From the NCBI RefSeq assembly GCF_033439725.1, contig NW_026944385.1:3567001-3631000 (forward strand): a stretch of 64,000 nucleotides of DNA, written 5' to 3'. Under the pieces are notes generated by a model, which saw only the letters and a program-made list of their open reading frames with translations, was not told where the DNA came from and made no database searches. Positions 13,114 through 24,330 of the stretch are shown piece by piece (the stretch's first letter is position 1; the number at the start of each line of letters is the position of its first letter). The stretch is from Neurospora tetraspora. Lineage: Eukaryota; Ascomycota; Sordariomycetes; Sordariales; Sordariaceae. The position numbers and the translations under genes are program-made.

Positions 13114-16100
13114 TGTAATTAATAATACTTTCGAAGGGTACTAATTCTTTATAGCCTATAGGTACTAAAGTTAATCGATAGTTAGATTTAAATAGTTTAA
13201 TAATTTTATTAATATATACGTCTTAAAATAATTAGATTTCTCCTTGGTTTCGATTATATATAATCTTAATACTTAAAAACTATTAGAATTCATTTCCTCT
13301 TATTAGGTAATATTATAATTATAGTTCTATTGTATATTTTTTAATTTTGTTTATTTTATTTTTTTTGAATGTAAAAACGATATTATTAATGTAATATAAT
13401 ATAAAAATAGTATTTTTCTTTATAATATACGGATTTTTAAGGATCGCTTCAAATTTTATTAATTTAAATGCCCCATTTAATTCTTATTACTATAATAACA
13501 GAATTCGTTAGAGACTATATAAAGCTTTAATAAATTTAAAAACCTTTTTAGGTATTCGATACCTTAGTAGTATATATATATATATCTCTCTTTATTAAGG
13601 TAAGTATTTACGAAAATATTAACCATGTTATATTAAATAAATTTAAAATTCAAGCTAATAGCGAAAACGATAATAATATAAAATAATTAATTTACAAAAG
13701 TAAATATATATATATATTTTTTTTTTTCTATTAGTTATTTTTTATAACGAATTTTGCTTTTACTTTATTGAATATTCTATTTTTATTAAATTTATAGGTA
13801 TAAACTTATATATAATCGAAGATTTGCTTACGTTTAAAATAGGGGATATCTTCGTTTATTTCGATTTATATTTTTATATTTTTATAATTTTGAAAGTAAA
13901 TTTCTTCTACTTCTTTAAATTATTAGCCAAGTATATAATTATTTAAATCGTAGTATTTTTTAGGTATTAGGGGGAAATTACGTTAGTATACCCTATTAAA
14001 ACGATTGTATTTTATAATTAATTATTCGATTTCCGCCTTAGTAATTATTTCTCTGTTTATTTTAATTATTAATTAAATTAATTTGTTAATATTAAAGGCG
14101 GCTTCCTATAATTTTTAATAACGAATGTATTAATCGATAACTTGGTCGATAGAATAGCCGGTATAGAGTACGGCTAGTGGAATAAATAGAGGTAAGGGGT
14201 ATAAATTTATAATATATTCAATAAATATTTTATTATTAATAAACTATTAAATTATTACCTCCTATAATTAATTATTTTTATTTTAAGAAACTTTTTAATT
14301 CCTTTAATAATTTTTTTAATTTTAATTGAACAAGTTTAGTAGGAGAGGTTTAATATTACTGTTATTAATATTGTTTAATAGCGTATAATTTTTAATATAA
14401 AATAATTTAAATACCTTTAAAAGTTAATTAATAAGCTTAATTAATTTATTAAATAAATTAGTGAACTCTTTACTAGTAATTTTAAAATTGTTTTTCAATT
14501 TTTTAACGTTTAAGTAGTAAATAATATTTTCGTCCAATATTATATTTTTAACATAAACGATTTAATTTATATAAAGATTTTATATATAATAAATTAAAGT
14601 CGTTGAATAATTAATAAAATTACCGATTTACGCCTTTAGATTATATTTCTAAAATTTTTATTCCTTCCTTTAAGCGGCGTTTATTATAATAAATACTTTA
14701 TACCTATAAATTCGAAAGTAGTTTAAATTTAGGTTATATAATTCTTATTAATTATATTAATTCGTAATATAAGTATAGAATTGTTTTAAAAGGGATTTCC
14801 AATTATATAAATAATAAGGGGAATGATTAATAAGATAAATAGCTACGCAAATAATCTCTAGCTATAAATCTTTTAGTATTTTTAAGTTTACTAATATTGT
14901 ACAATAGTTTTGTTTAATTATACCCTTTAAACGTTCTACCCCTCTATTTTATATTTAAGTATTAGGAATAGAAAATTTAAGAACTGTATTATACTGGGCG
15001 AATCTATCCTTAATTTTATTATTTATACATTCCTTATTATATTTGACAGTTTTAGTGTTAATATTATATCGGTATTTAAATATTTAAATATAGTTAATTA
15101 AAGTATTAATTATTGTAATAACTTTTCGGTTTAATAAGTAATAGTTTTAGATTAATCCTAATTATTGATAAATAATTAGAAGGAAGTAATATAATTTTTT
15201 AAATTCTAATTTAAAATCGAAGAAATTGATAGCGAATCTTTCCCCTAAACCGTAGCCTCAATTTTTCGAAATGCGGCTAATTTATTCTTTTATTTTTACT
15301 ATATTATATACATTGTATTTAATTGAAAGTATATTATATAATTGTACTCTATTAACGTTCTATAAATAATTAAATATTTAAGGATTTAGGTAGCCGAATT
15401 GTTAATATTATACTTCTATTAATTATTTTAAAGGTCATTGTATATATAAATTAATTTATTAATGGCGCGCTACGAACGAAGTTTTAGTAAATAAAAGAGG
15501 GATAATTTTAATAATTGTTTAAGTATAAATAATATTTAAATAATAAAAGAATAAGCTGTTAACTTTCTTTAGATAATTATTTAATAATCGATAATCCTAA
15601 TAGAAACCCTACCTTCGCAATTAAAAATAGGAGATGAAGTTAATAGTAAAATTAAGGTAGAAGGCAACCTCCTTTAACCGCAACTTTAGAAGATTATTTT
15701 TACTTTTAATAACGATATCGACCTCCTTAAACCCTTTAATCTCTATTTAAATAATACTAACTTATAAAAAATTATCCGAATTAATATCACGAAAATAAAG
15801 GAAATGAATAGTTTTATTAAATATATAAAACGACTTACCTAAATCGAATATTATTAAATTTTTAAGAGGGTAAATTTCGTTTTTAGTTTCAAATGCCCTA
15901 CTAATTTCAAAGGTTACTTTGTAAGCCCAATTTAATAATTATTCTAATTCTTCCTTTTCGATTTTCTCCTCCTTCTCTGAAAATTTAATTATTTCCTTAG
16001 CGAATTTTAAATATCTTGTGAAATTAATTTTGATAATGTATTTAATAGAAGGGTATGACTTAAACTATAAAAGCTTCGTATTTAAATTAACGTACTAATA

Positions 16101-17486
16101 ATTTTTAAAAGAATAACAGCCTTTTTTATATACTTTATATATTATATTATTACCCTTCTTACGTAATTAAATTTGGGATTTATTTAATAGAAATTTTCTT
16201 TTCCCTACGCCCTTAGGCTTCTTATTCTTATTATTGTAATGAGCGTCCTCATTTTTAATATAATTATAACTATTATTATTATATCTCTAGCTATTGTATT
16301 TAATATTAGATTCGCTAGCGTTAAAGGTACTATAATAGATTCTTCCTTTTTTTCTAGCAGCGACCCCGCAACGAACGCTATTAATACTATACCGTTTAAA
16401 ATCTCTATAAATTTTTATATATTTGAGAATATTAGTGGCTATTTCTTTATTAAATTTTTAAGCGTTATTGTACTACCTAAAATAAATAATTTTAACTATA
16501 TTAATAAAATTAAAATACTATAAGTTGGTAACGAAAATTTACCGATTCTTTTATTTTATCCGTTATTTATCATAGTAAATTAAGTTTGCAATTAATTAAT
16601 TTAATTTTTAAATTCCTTCGTAAAAATAACGACGGCTTTATAATATATTTTCCTTACTTTAATTTAATTATCGACCGTTTTATAATTCGTTATTTATTTA
16701 AAATTTCGATACTATTCGTTGCTATCCTATTTCTCCCTTATAATTCTATTTTATAGTCCGTAATTAATTAACAATTTTATCTAAGTACGTACGGCCTTAT
16801 CGCTAATTATAAATTCCTTCTAATTTTTATTATTATTAGGATAGAGACTAACTTCTAATTTATAGAGCTATTTATTAATAAGGTCGTTCTTAGTAATAAA
16901 AATATCGATTATAATCTCGTTTTAATCGCGGTATTTAATAAATTCTTTATAATTAGTCCCGTTTTTATAAATAACAAATTAGGTATTAATACCGCTGTCG
17001 AAACTTACGAACTCCGCCTCTATATTACTAATACGGGTCTTTACTTCCTTAATTAAGAAGTAATAATTAAGATAAAGCTATTTCGGTACGGAAGGCTTCT
17101 TAGTCTTTCCTTAGAGCTAATCTTTAAGGGTATTAAGGATACATTTCGACTAGAATATAGGTTCCCATCGCGACTAATTGTTACCGTCTTTAAAGTAAAC
17201 AATATTTTCTTTCGTTTTAGTAGGCTTTGAAAGGGATATTATAATCCGGTTATTATTTATTATTTAAATGTGCTAATTATTATATTAATAAGTTGTATAT
17301 CAAACTATTAATTGTTAAATTTACTCGTGATTTATTGATTCTGTGTGTATCTGACTCGAGCGCTCTCTTCAGAAGGTATGGGGGTTCTGGGGGTAACCCA
17401 TATTTGCCAAGACCTGTTAAATCAGGTGGCTGGGACTCTGGCGTCTAGCCTACATCTGGCCAGAATGCCACCCTAGAAACCAAACA

Positions 17487-17954
17487 ATGCAACTCATCAC
17501 CCTCTTCACCGGCGCTCTCACCGCCGCCATCTCCATCGGCACCGCCTCCGCCTTGCCTGCCTCCTCCTCCTCCGACACCAAGCGCGTGCCCATCCTCGGC
17601 GGCTTCCGCCTCTCCACCTCCGACACCTGCCCCATGGACCTCAGCTCCCAAAATTGGGAGTTCTACACGGTCAACTTCGGCGCCGCCTGCGGCGAGTGCA
17701 CCGTGCCCAAGCGACAGTGTACCGGCAACGTCACCGAGACGTTCGACGCCCGCACCATCAGCGACGCCTACCTCAACCCCAAGTGCCAGATCACGCTGTA
17801 CCAGAAGACCGACTGCTCGGATCCGGGCATTGTTAGTGGTAGCGGATGCTGGGCGCCCGAGGGCGGGATTAAGGCTTATAAGATTTCGTGCCCTTGGTGG
17901 GAGGAGCCGGCGGGTGCGGAGGGTGGAAGTTGGTTGAGGCCTTGTTATGAGTAG
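17487..17954 (+). CDS. Small secreted cysteine-rich protein, effector-like
   Basis: This single-exon gene encodes 155 residues. The start has a fungal-type context (ACAATG). Residues 1-22 form a signal peptide with a hydrophobic core and a likely cut after SALPA. A Lys-Arg pair at 32-33 could be a Kex2 processing site. The mature part holds nine cysteines (48, 68, 71, 78, 100, 110, 121, 135, 153), an odd number, including a CGEC pair, plus a tryptophan-rich PWWE near 136-139. One N-glycosylation site, NVT, lies at 81-83. I do not recognise the family. It lies only ~200 bp from RIP-mutated repeats, a setting common for fast-evolving secreted proteins of plant-associated fungi; an effector role is inference. 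The third-position GC bias argues for a real gene. Confidence 0.8.
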   Translation: MQLITLFTGALTAAISIGTASALPASSSSDTKRVPILGGFRLSTSDTCPMDLSSQNWEFYTVNFGAACGECTVPKRQCTGNVTETFDARTISDAYLNPKCQITLYQKTDCSDPGIVSGSGCWAPEGGIKAYKISCPWWEEPAGAEGGSWLRPCYE

Positions 17955-19186
17955 AGTGTTCTTTCTACTTGGCTGGAGGAAGGAAGAGGAAGATATTGAT
18001 GAAGGATAAGAGATTGTTCGAGGAAATACCGGAACTTCAGCGAGCGTGTTTTAGAGGTGGGAATGGGGTCGAGTAAAGGCAGTGGAGGACAATGAGCTTG
18101 CTTCGTCAATTCTGATGAGGACACTTCGTGATCAGGGAATTTCACATTAATATTCCTTCATAATCTCATACACACATCTTGGCTTCTGCTTCTTGGTTTA
18201 CCTTACCAACTTCCTCACAGAGATCGCGTCAAAACCATCAATCTGCCCCCTCCACCAAACGCATGACCTGCCAGGTCTAAATACTACCACAATGGAAAAT
18301 CGGGGTGGGGTGCTCTTTCCAAGCGTAAACTCCAGGATATGTGATGGTTGGCAAGAGCTGTAAAATGACACTGTCTTGCCCATATATCATATAGACTTAC
18401 AACGGAAGGTGGCACTACCTTGCCTCGCTGCGATGGTGGTGTACCGACTGGGTCCGTCTGCTGCCACCGCAGATTGACTCGTTTTTCAAATCATCTTGAA
18501 CCGACCCGCTCGTTTCAGTATTGAACAAATATCGTTTATTTTGCCAAGGTCTTAATATCTCCGGTACACTCCCGATCGCTACCCCGGATCCGGGGGAGTA
18601 AGAGCCGTGAACGAGACCCGCACTCATCGCCGATCCGTGGGGTGGAGACCCGGATCTCGGAGACGTCACAGTGGGTCCTTTGCCGGTGTAAGTCGGTGCG
18701 GGCTTCCGACGGTGAGCATCGCTGGGCCATTCAAACTGAAACCAGCATCATTTCGTTTTCTTTAGAGAGTTCAAGTCTTTCGGAGGAGTAACACAGACTC
18801 AAAAGTCAAAGGTCGGAACCTCCAATGCTCCTTCCCCTTCCCCTCCTCCCAACGAGACCCTGAAACCCTTGTGCGGGGAAGTGCTTCTCCGAATGCATTG
18901 GTCTCTGAACCGAGGCACCCGAGAGAGGCCGCGTGACCGCCAACATGAGAGCCCATCATTATCGCTGAACAGCGTCATCCGTTGACATCCAACTGCAGCA
19001 AGACATCGCCATCCGGTATCAGTCTTCAGACCAGTAAAAAGCGATCGCCCGCAACAATCTCCCAACACCACTCTCGACCTCAATCGCAACAATCCGGATC
19101 ACACCACCTTTCTTTCCCCCCAACTTCCACCGACAATCACTCCCACCACTCCCACCACGACCTCCCATTGAAACCTCCCCATCACA
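17955..19186. other. Gene-free interval before the FAD dehydrogenase gene
   Basis: Composition is gene-island type and not RIP-mutated. Only short overlapping frames without coding character are present. It should hold the 3' end of the secreted-protein transcript and, at 18.9-19.18 kb, the C/A-rich leader and promoter of the FAD gene. No repeat was seen. Confidence 0.5.
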
Positions 19187-20977
19187 ATGTCCTCACGAAC
19201 CCCTTCCTCTCCGGGTCCAAGTCCAACCCCCCTCCCGACCCCAACCAAACAACACCCCATAATAATAATCGGCACCGGCCTCTCCGGCCTCGTCGCCGCC
19301 TTCGAGCTCTCGCGCGCCAACATCCCCTGTCTCCTACTCGACCAAGAACCGCGCTCCTCACTGGGGGGCCAAGCCTTCTGGTCCCTCGGTGGTCTCTTCA
19401 TGGTCGATTCGTCCTTCCAGCGACGGATGGGCATCCGCGACTCGCGCGCCCTCGCGCTTCGCGACTGGTTATCCTCTGCACAGTTTGATAAGTTAGAGAA
19501 AGAAGATTACTGGCCCCGCCGGTGGGCGGAGGCGTTTGTGGATTTTGCCACGGACGAGATGGAAGATTATGTGAAGGCGAGGGGATTGGGGTTCTTGGTG
19601 AATGTCGGCTGGGCGGAACGCGGGGATGGGAGGGGGGCGGGCGGGCATGGGAATAGCGTGCCGCGGTTTCATGTTAGTTGGGGCACGGGGCCGGAGGTGG
19701 TGAGGGTTTTTAGGGAGCCTGTCGAAAAAAAGGAGAGGGAGGGGGTGGTGGAGATGAGGTTTAGGCATTGTGTTGATGAGATTGTGGTTGATGAAGGCAC
19801 GGGACGGGCGGTCGGGGTGAGGGGGAGGGTGTTGGAGGATCAGGAAGGTGATGGGGCGGTGCCGAGGGGGGTGAGCAGTTCGCGGGTGGCGACGGGGGAG
19901 TTTGAGATTCGTGGTGCGGCGGTGATTATTGCTAGCGGAGGAATCGGAGGGAATCTGGAGAAGGTGAAGAAGAATTGGCCGATTGATCGACTCGGTCCCA
20001 AAGTGCCGGCGACCATGGTCATGGGCGTGCCGGCGCATGTGGACGGGCGGATGATTGACATCGCCGAGGGCGTGGGAGCGAGCGTGATCAACAAGGACAG
20101 AATGTGGCACTACACCGAAGGATTAAAGAACTGGGATCCCATCTGGCCCGGCCACGGCATCCGAGTGTTGCCTGCCCCCTCGTCGCTCTGGCTAGACGCC
20201 ACAGGCAAGAGACTGCCTCCCTTCCTATTTCCCGGATGCGACACGCTGGCGACGCTCAAGCACATCTGCAGCACGGGCTACGACTACTCGTGGTTCATCT
20301 GCAACCGCACCATCGCGGCGCGGGAGTTTGCACTCTCGGGATCAGAACAAAACCCGGACATCACCAACAAGAGCATCGTGCAGACGCTCCGGCAGCGCGT
20401 CTTCAGCTCCAACGGCACCGTTCCCGTGCAGAACTTCGTCAAGCACGGCGAGGACTTTGTTGTGAAGGACAACCTCGAGGACCTGGTGGCCGGCATGAAC
20501 GAGCTGATGGAGAAGACGGGCGGTGGTGTCCGCCTCGACTACGCCGCTATCAAGGAGGAAGTCGAGGCCCGAGACAGCCAGTTCGATAACCCGTACTCCA
20601 AGGACGCGCAGGCGATGCTCATCAACAGCACGCGGAATTACTGGCCGGATCGGAGAAGCCGGGTGGCGCCGCCGCACAAGCTGTTGGATAAGAAGCACGG
20701 TCCGCTGATTGCGGTGCGGATGAATCTGCTTACGAGGAAGACGTTGGGCGGTATTGAGACTAACCTGAGCAGCAATGTCATGAGGACGGATGGCACTCCG
20801 TTCCCGGGTCTGTACGCGGTCGGAGAGGCGGCTGGTTTTGGAGGGGGTGGTGTCCATGGGTATAACTCTCTCGAGGGAACGTTTTTGGGCGGGTGTATCT
20901 TCTCTGGCAGAGCAGCTGGTCGTGCCATTGTGGAAGAGGTTCTTGGGACAACAACGGGTTTGCAAGCGAAGCTTTAA
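19187..20977 (+). CDS. FAD-dependent dehydrogenase, fumarate reductase/3-ketosteroid dehydrogenase-like (FAD_binding_2)
   Basis: The uninterrupted 596-residue protein has an N-terminal dinucleotide-binding motif GTGLSG (29-34) inside PIIIIGTGLSGLVAAFE, followed by an acidic residue that would bind the ribose (LLLDQE). GGQAFWSLGG (60-69) is a flavin-contact segment typical of this fold. The C-terminal end has the usual second FAD-binding block, GLYAVGEAAGFGGGG, then NSLEGTFLGG. The layout matches the soluble flavoprotein dehydrogenase family that includes fumarate reductases and ketosteroid 1-dehydrogenases. The substrate cannot be told. A proline/serine-rich leader of ~23 residues precedes the domain; no clear signal peptide is seen. 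The start is in good context (CACAATG). The gene converges with the SRA gene, and AATAAA at 21256 could serve its 3' end. Confidence 0.9.
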   Translation: MSSRTPSSPGPSPTPLPTPTKQHPIIIIGTGLSGLVAAFELSRANIPCLLLDQEPRSSLGGQAFWSLGGLFMVDSSFQRRMGIRDSRALALRDWLSSAQFDKLEKEDYWPRRWAEAFVDFATDEMEDYVKARGLGFLVNVGWAERGDGRGAGGHGNSVPRFHVSWGTGPEVVRVFREPVEKKEREGVVEMRFRHCVDEIVVDEGTGRAVGVRGRVLEDQEGDGAVPRGVSSSRVATGEFEIRGAAVIIASGGIGGNLEKVKKNWPIDRLGPKVPATMVMGVPAHVDGRMIDIAEGVGASVINKDRMWHYTEGLKNWDPIWPGHGIRVLPAPSSLWLDATGKRLPPFLFPGCDTLATLKHICSTGYDYSWFICNRTIAAREFALSGSEQNPDITNKSIVQTLRQRVFSSNGTVPVQNFVKHGEDFVVKDNLEDLVAGMNELMEKTGGGVRLDYAAIKEEVEARDSQFDNPYSKDAQAMLINSTRNYWPDRRSRVAPPHKLLDKKHGPLIAVRMNLLTRKTLGGIETNLSSNVMRTDGTPFPGLYAVGEAAGFGGGGVHGYNSLEGTFLGGCIFSGRAAGRAIVEEVLGTTTGLQAKL

Positions 20978-21727
20978 ATTTTTTGAATCACATTGTCAAG
21001 TGTAAGTGTGAGGTCACAAAGCATTGGAAAAGTCACTTGAGGACAGAGTTAAGCACGGTTTCACTGCACGATCAACTTGGATATATAATGAGAAATGAGT
21101 GTTGTATTTGTATAACGAAAGACTCTTCCTATCTAACAATATACGAAAAGGTTTTGAACAGAATAGCAGAGCGATATGAAAGTAACCGACAATCCGAAAG
21201 CCAACTTCTGCCTAACGACGGTATGGCATCCTCAAAAGTCTCAAACTGAAAAGAAAATAAACTTGTTGCTTCTCTGGTATCCTGCTCGACAGTACTACTA
21301 CTAAACCAATTTTGCCCGTTTGCCAACTACCGCACTTGTCATTCTCGTTCCTTCTTACTCATATCGTATTCCCTTATGTTCTTTGCCCCTCTGGCTGAAG
21401 AGGCTGCAACGCCTCGTGGTCCATGAACGTCTCTCCCTCCTTTTGGTGTGTAACTTCTTTTTTTTGTGGTTGTTTTCTTTTTGTGTTAGATCGAAACGGT
21501 TGACGCCTGCGTGATTGCGGTAGAGAGTATGCGGGAATAGCGGAAGTGCTGGGAGGAAAACAAGGTGATGGTGAAAAGGTATGTACATTTCATAACATTT
21601 TGGGGTGTGCTTGAGGCCATCAAGCCCAGTGATAAGTGGTGTAGTTTGACTGCAATCGTGGGGTGTGAAGGCGAAGCATCTTGAGAAGTCTGGCTGTGCT
21701 GTGGAAGGAAACAGGCTTGAGATCCCT
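20978..21727. other. Convergent intergenic interval
   Basis: This 750-bp stretch lies between the 3' ends of the FAD gene (+) and the SRA gene (-). It is AT-richer than the genes and carries T-rich runs and an AATAAA (21256-21261), as expected of two facing terminators. No gene is supported. Confidence 0.5.
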
Positions 21728-23497
21728 CTAGTATCCATCCTTGATCTTGTCGAAGTGCTGCCGTTGCTCCCTGGTTGGATATTTTTGGACATCCTCCCAT
21801 GAGCGACCATCATTCTCCGAGTCCGGGAGCCGTTCAAGCTTGAATTTTTTGTACACGCCGTTGTTCTTGTTTGTGTCGAATCCTTGAGCGACGACCTTGT
21901 AAAGCCCATCATATCGAATGCCAACTGTGGGGTAGATGGGACTGCGCCTAGCATCAGAAGTGGTTCCTGCGTGTCGCAATACCCGCACTGGCTTGCCCTT
22001 CTTTAATGAAATCTCTAAACTTCTTGTCGCGTTACTGGTTTCGGCTTTCAAAGGGTTGGCATTCGTGCTTTTGTCCGCGCTGTACCAAAGCTCGGTGCCC
22101 TTGTCCTCGTTCAGGTCCCGGTAAACTGAGTTCGCTGATACAACGATAGAGTAGGCTCCCAGATCAGCATGGCCGGTAATGCCCGCCTGAGGCGCACCGT
22201 GAGCTCCGTGAAAGTGAGCAGCCTTCTGATACGGCCACCAAGCACCGGGAATGTGGTCGTTGTGGCCAAAAACCTTGGCTTTGCGTTTCTCGTGATGGTA
22301 GCGAGGATCCAAAAATAAAACAGCTCGACCTGTCTCTGTCGTCTTGCGAGCCAGGCCATGCATGATGCCTCGGAGGCCCCAAACCGGATGGGAAGCGGGG
22401 GGAAGTTGGATAACTTCTGTGTAAGCGGAAGAGCGGGGGTCAGGGCTTTGTCTACCCTTTTTGCTGGATGTAGCAACGGCGGAACCCAAATTATCTGCCT
22501 CGAGTCCTTCTTCTTCTTCGTGATCTGTAAAGCCCTTACCCCATTCTTCGGCCTCATACTTGTTCAGTACTTCTTGAGCTAGTAGCGACAAGTCTGGGGC
22601 CATTCTGTCCAATGTTTCCGGAAAGTCGGGGGGCAAATAGAACGCGAGTACCTTATCGAGGCCAAGCTTCTTGAATTCAGGCTTTGGCTCTACTTCGTGC
22701 TGAAGCCAAAATAGGTAGACGCGCATATTTCTGATATAACTTTGTATTTCTTCCTCAGTGAGTTTCTTGGCGTGGTCAGGCCGCTTCTTTGTCATGGAGA
22801 GAAGTTTTTTGAGCTGTTTCCACCCCTCCTCAACAGAGTCAACCCAGACACTAGCTGTGTTTTCGTCCGCGGGGGTAGCTTCAACCGTCGGCTGAGCCAT
22901 TTCGACGTCCTTGTCGGTATCATTATCGGTTACCGGGGAAGGAAGCTGTGTCGGGGTGGCGTTTGAAGGAAGGTTTGAAGACCGGGAAGTCAGAATTTGG
23001 CCAGAAGGCTCGCCGGGAGACTCCATGTCGGCTACTGGGACTCGCGTCTGCACTTGCGGTGCCGATGAAATGGTAGGGAGGGCACTGACTGCCTCGGATG
23101 GCAATTTGAGTTTCGGCGCAGGTCGTATTCTCTGTTTCTGATACGGGTTAGCAGGGTCAGGATGGGGTGGATGATTGGGACATGCATCGGAATTGTAAAA
23201 AAAAATATGTATATTCCTCCAGAATATCACGCGGGGTGTGATGGCGATCCGAGTGAAGAAACCGCACTGGTGGGTGGGCAAGCCAGAGTGAAGGGTAATG
23301 ATTTCGGGAGAAGACGAAAGTAAAGCGATGATGGGGTGACTTACGTCTGAAGATTTTTTGATGCGGTTCTGAGAAAGACTCCCGGTACGTCCACGGTTCT
23401 TGGATATCATTTGAGGCGAGGTAGGTGACAAGAGCGAATGCTTCCTTCTGTGGAGGCCGCACTCAGATTTGCGGTTTTGTTTAGGTTGCTTCTTCAT
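21728..23497 (-). CDS. SRA-YDG domain protein (putative modified-cytosine reader)
   Basis: The open frame encodes 589 residues. Residues ~408-558 match the SRA-YDG fold: VFGHNDHIPGAWW, then GITGHADLGAYSIVVS, GKPVRVLRH, and the signature VGIRYDGLYKVV. SRA domains in UHRF1 and plant SUVH proteins flip out 5-methylcytosine, but the TGSGGRD-like loop of those proteins is not conserved here. Ahead lies a helical region (~215-320, WVDSVEEGWKQLKKLL onward) of unknown role and an acidic linker. The first 50 residues are strongly basic, suiting nuclear import. A likely intron, 23344-23138 or 23344-23132, has a GTAAGT donor, a GCTAACC branch and two acceptors 6 bp apart. Both versions keep the frame and contain no stop; splicing would give 520 or 518 residues and remove an uncharacteristic hydrophobic stretch. 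A later start at 23026 is possible. No RING, PHD or SET domain is visible. Confidence 0.85.
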   Translation of the reverse strand: MKKQPKQNRKSECGLHRRKHSLLSPTSPQMISKNRGRTGSLSQNRIKKSSDVSHPIIALLSSSPEIITLHSGLPTHQCGFFTRIAITPRVIFWRNIHIFFYNSDACPNHPPHPDPANPYQKQRIRPAPKLKLPSEAVSALPTISSAPQVQTRVPVADMESPGEPSGQILTSRSSNLPSNATPTQLPSPVTDNDTDKDVEMAQPTVEATPADENTASVWVDSVEEGWKQLKKLLSMTKKRPDHAKKLTEEEIQSYIRNMRVYLFWLQHEVEPKPEFKKLGLDKVLAFYLPPDFPETLDRMAPDLSLLAQEVLNKYEAEEWGKGFTDHEEEEGLEADNLGSAVATSSKKGRQSPDPRSSAYTEVIQLPPASHPVWGLRGIMHGLARKTTETGRAVLFLDPRYHHEKRKAKVFGHNDHIPGAWWPYQKAAHFHGAHGAPQAGITGHADLGAYSIVVSANSVYRDLNEDKGTELWYSADKSTNANPLKAETSNATRSLEISLKKGKPVRVLRHAGTTSDARRSPIYPTVGIRYDGLYKVVAQGFDTNKNNGVYKKFKLERLPDSENDGRSWEDVQKYPTREQRQHFDKIKDGY

Positions 23498-24330
23498 CTT
23501 TTATTTTGGAAGTAGTCTTATTTGTAGTGGGAAGCTGCCGTCCTGATCTCCCGGCTTCAATTGCAAGGGCAGGAGCAATTCACTGTATCACCCCGACAGC
23601 AAGAGCGCCGAACTGAAGCTGGGATGAATCAATGTCGTCTCGGCAACAGGCAGGCACCGCAATGCGTGAACAATCCCCTTGATGCGACGAACTGATGCGA
23701 TGAAATAGTATGTCGTCACTCATCAAGCGACGGATTGCGTATGTAGTTGAGCAATTGAGCAACCCTCCAAGTGTTATGAATGAGTTGTAGGTACTGAGTA
23801 CTGTCTATATATAAACTGCTTCTGTTTGATGTTCACGTTCCGAGTACGGGACGATGTTATCAAACGGAAGTCACCTTCAAGTCGACTGCGAACGCTAGAG
23901 GACTTGACGGTTATACGATCGAGGGTTTATCTGATCTTAATTGATTGATAGCTTCTCATGTTTTAGTCATGTAGAAGCGATGCCATGTATATGCATGTGC
24001 ATCAGACAGTTCTAAATGCAGACGTCAGTCGTGCAAGTACGAGTGATGAGTCTCAAGTACTTATATATGCAGTGCAGTGCGTGAACTTGAATGAGTGGAG
24101 GAGTGCGCTCGGTTGGTTGTGAAGGTGAGACGCGGTGAGAGGTGTTGATAAAAGGTAAGATGCGACGGGAGGTGTGACAAAGAATGCAAATGAATTGATA
24201 GGATGAGACGGAACCAATGAAAGAAAAGAGGAAAATAATTATAAACGGAAGATGCGGGGTGGATAGAGAACATATACTTATAAAAAGTGGGTCTTGTAAC
24301 GTAGCATTGGCATTCTCTTCTTGGCTATTT
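23498..24330. other. Upstream region of the SRA gene
   Basis: This interval presumably contains the minus-strand promoter of the SRA gene. I see no coding frame of substance, no RIP signature and no clear repeat. AT content rises towards 24.3 kb, where the AT-only arrays begin. Confidence 0.4.

Larger units (their letters stand above)
10050..17260 (-). mobile_element. Ty1/copia retrotransposon fossil, split by a nested LTR element
   Basis: Reading the minus strand, an integrase region with a pattern like the copia NGVAER block lies at about 15.4-14.6 kb. A reverse transcriptase end follows near 13.3-13.15 kb. The RT/RNase H linker and RNase H resume beyond the nested element at about 10.9-10.35 kb. 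The order INT-RT-RH is diagnostic of Ty1/copia rather than gypsy. Gag and protease should lie at about 15.5-17.2 kb but are hard to read. The element has dozens of RIP breaks. I did not find its LTRs; the right end meets the composition border near 17.29 kb. Confidence 0.75.
1..17290. repeat. Left RIP-mutated AT-rich block
   Basis: This block is almost free of CpA and TpG while TpA is very abundant and CpG persists; the first 120 bases hold no CpA and a single TpG. That is the classic product of repeat-induced point mutation, in which CpA becomes TpA on either strand. Nested transposon fossils listed separately fill most of it. No intact host gene is visible. Composition switches to gene-like DNA within about 100 bases near 17290. 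Seen directly: dinucleotide bias and fossil domains. Inferred: heterochromatic state. Confidence 0.9.

Noticed and set aside
16239-16523. 94-residue hydrophobic frame
   Set aside because: It lies in the RIP-mutated copia fossil, antisense to its coding strand; hydrophobicity comes from AT richness.
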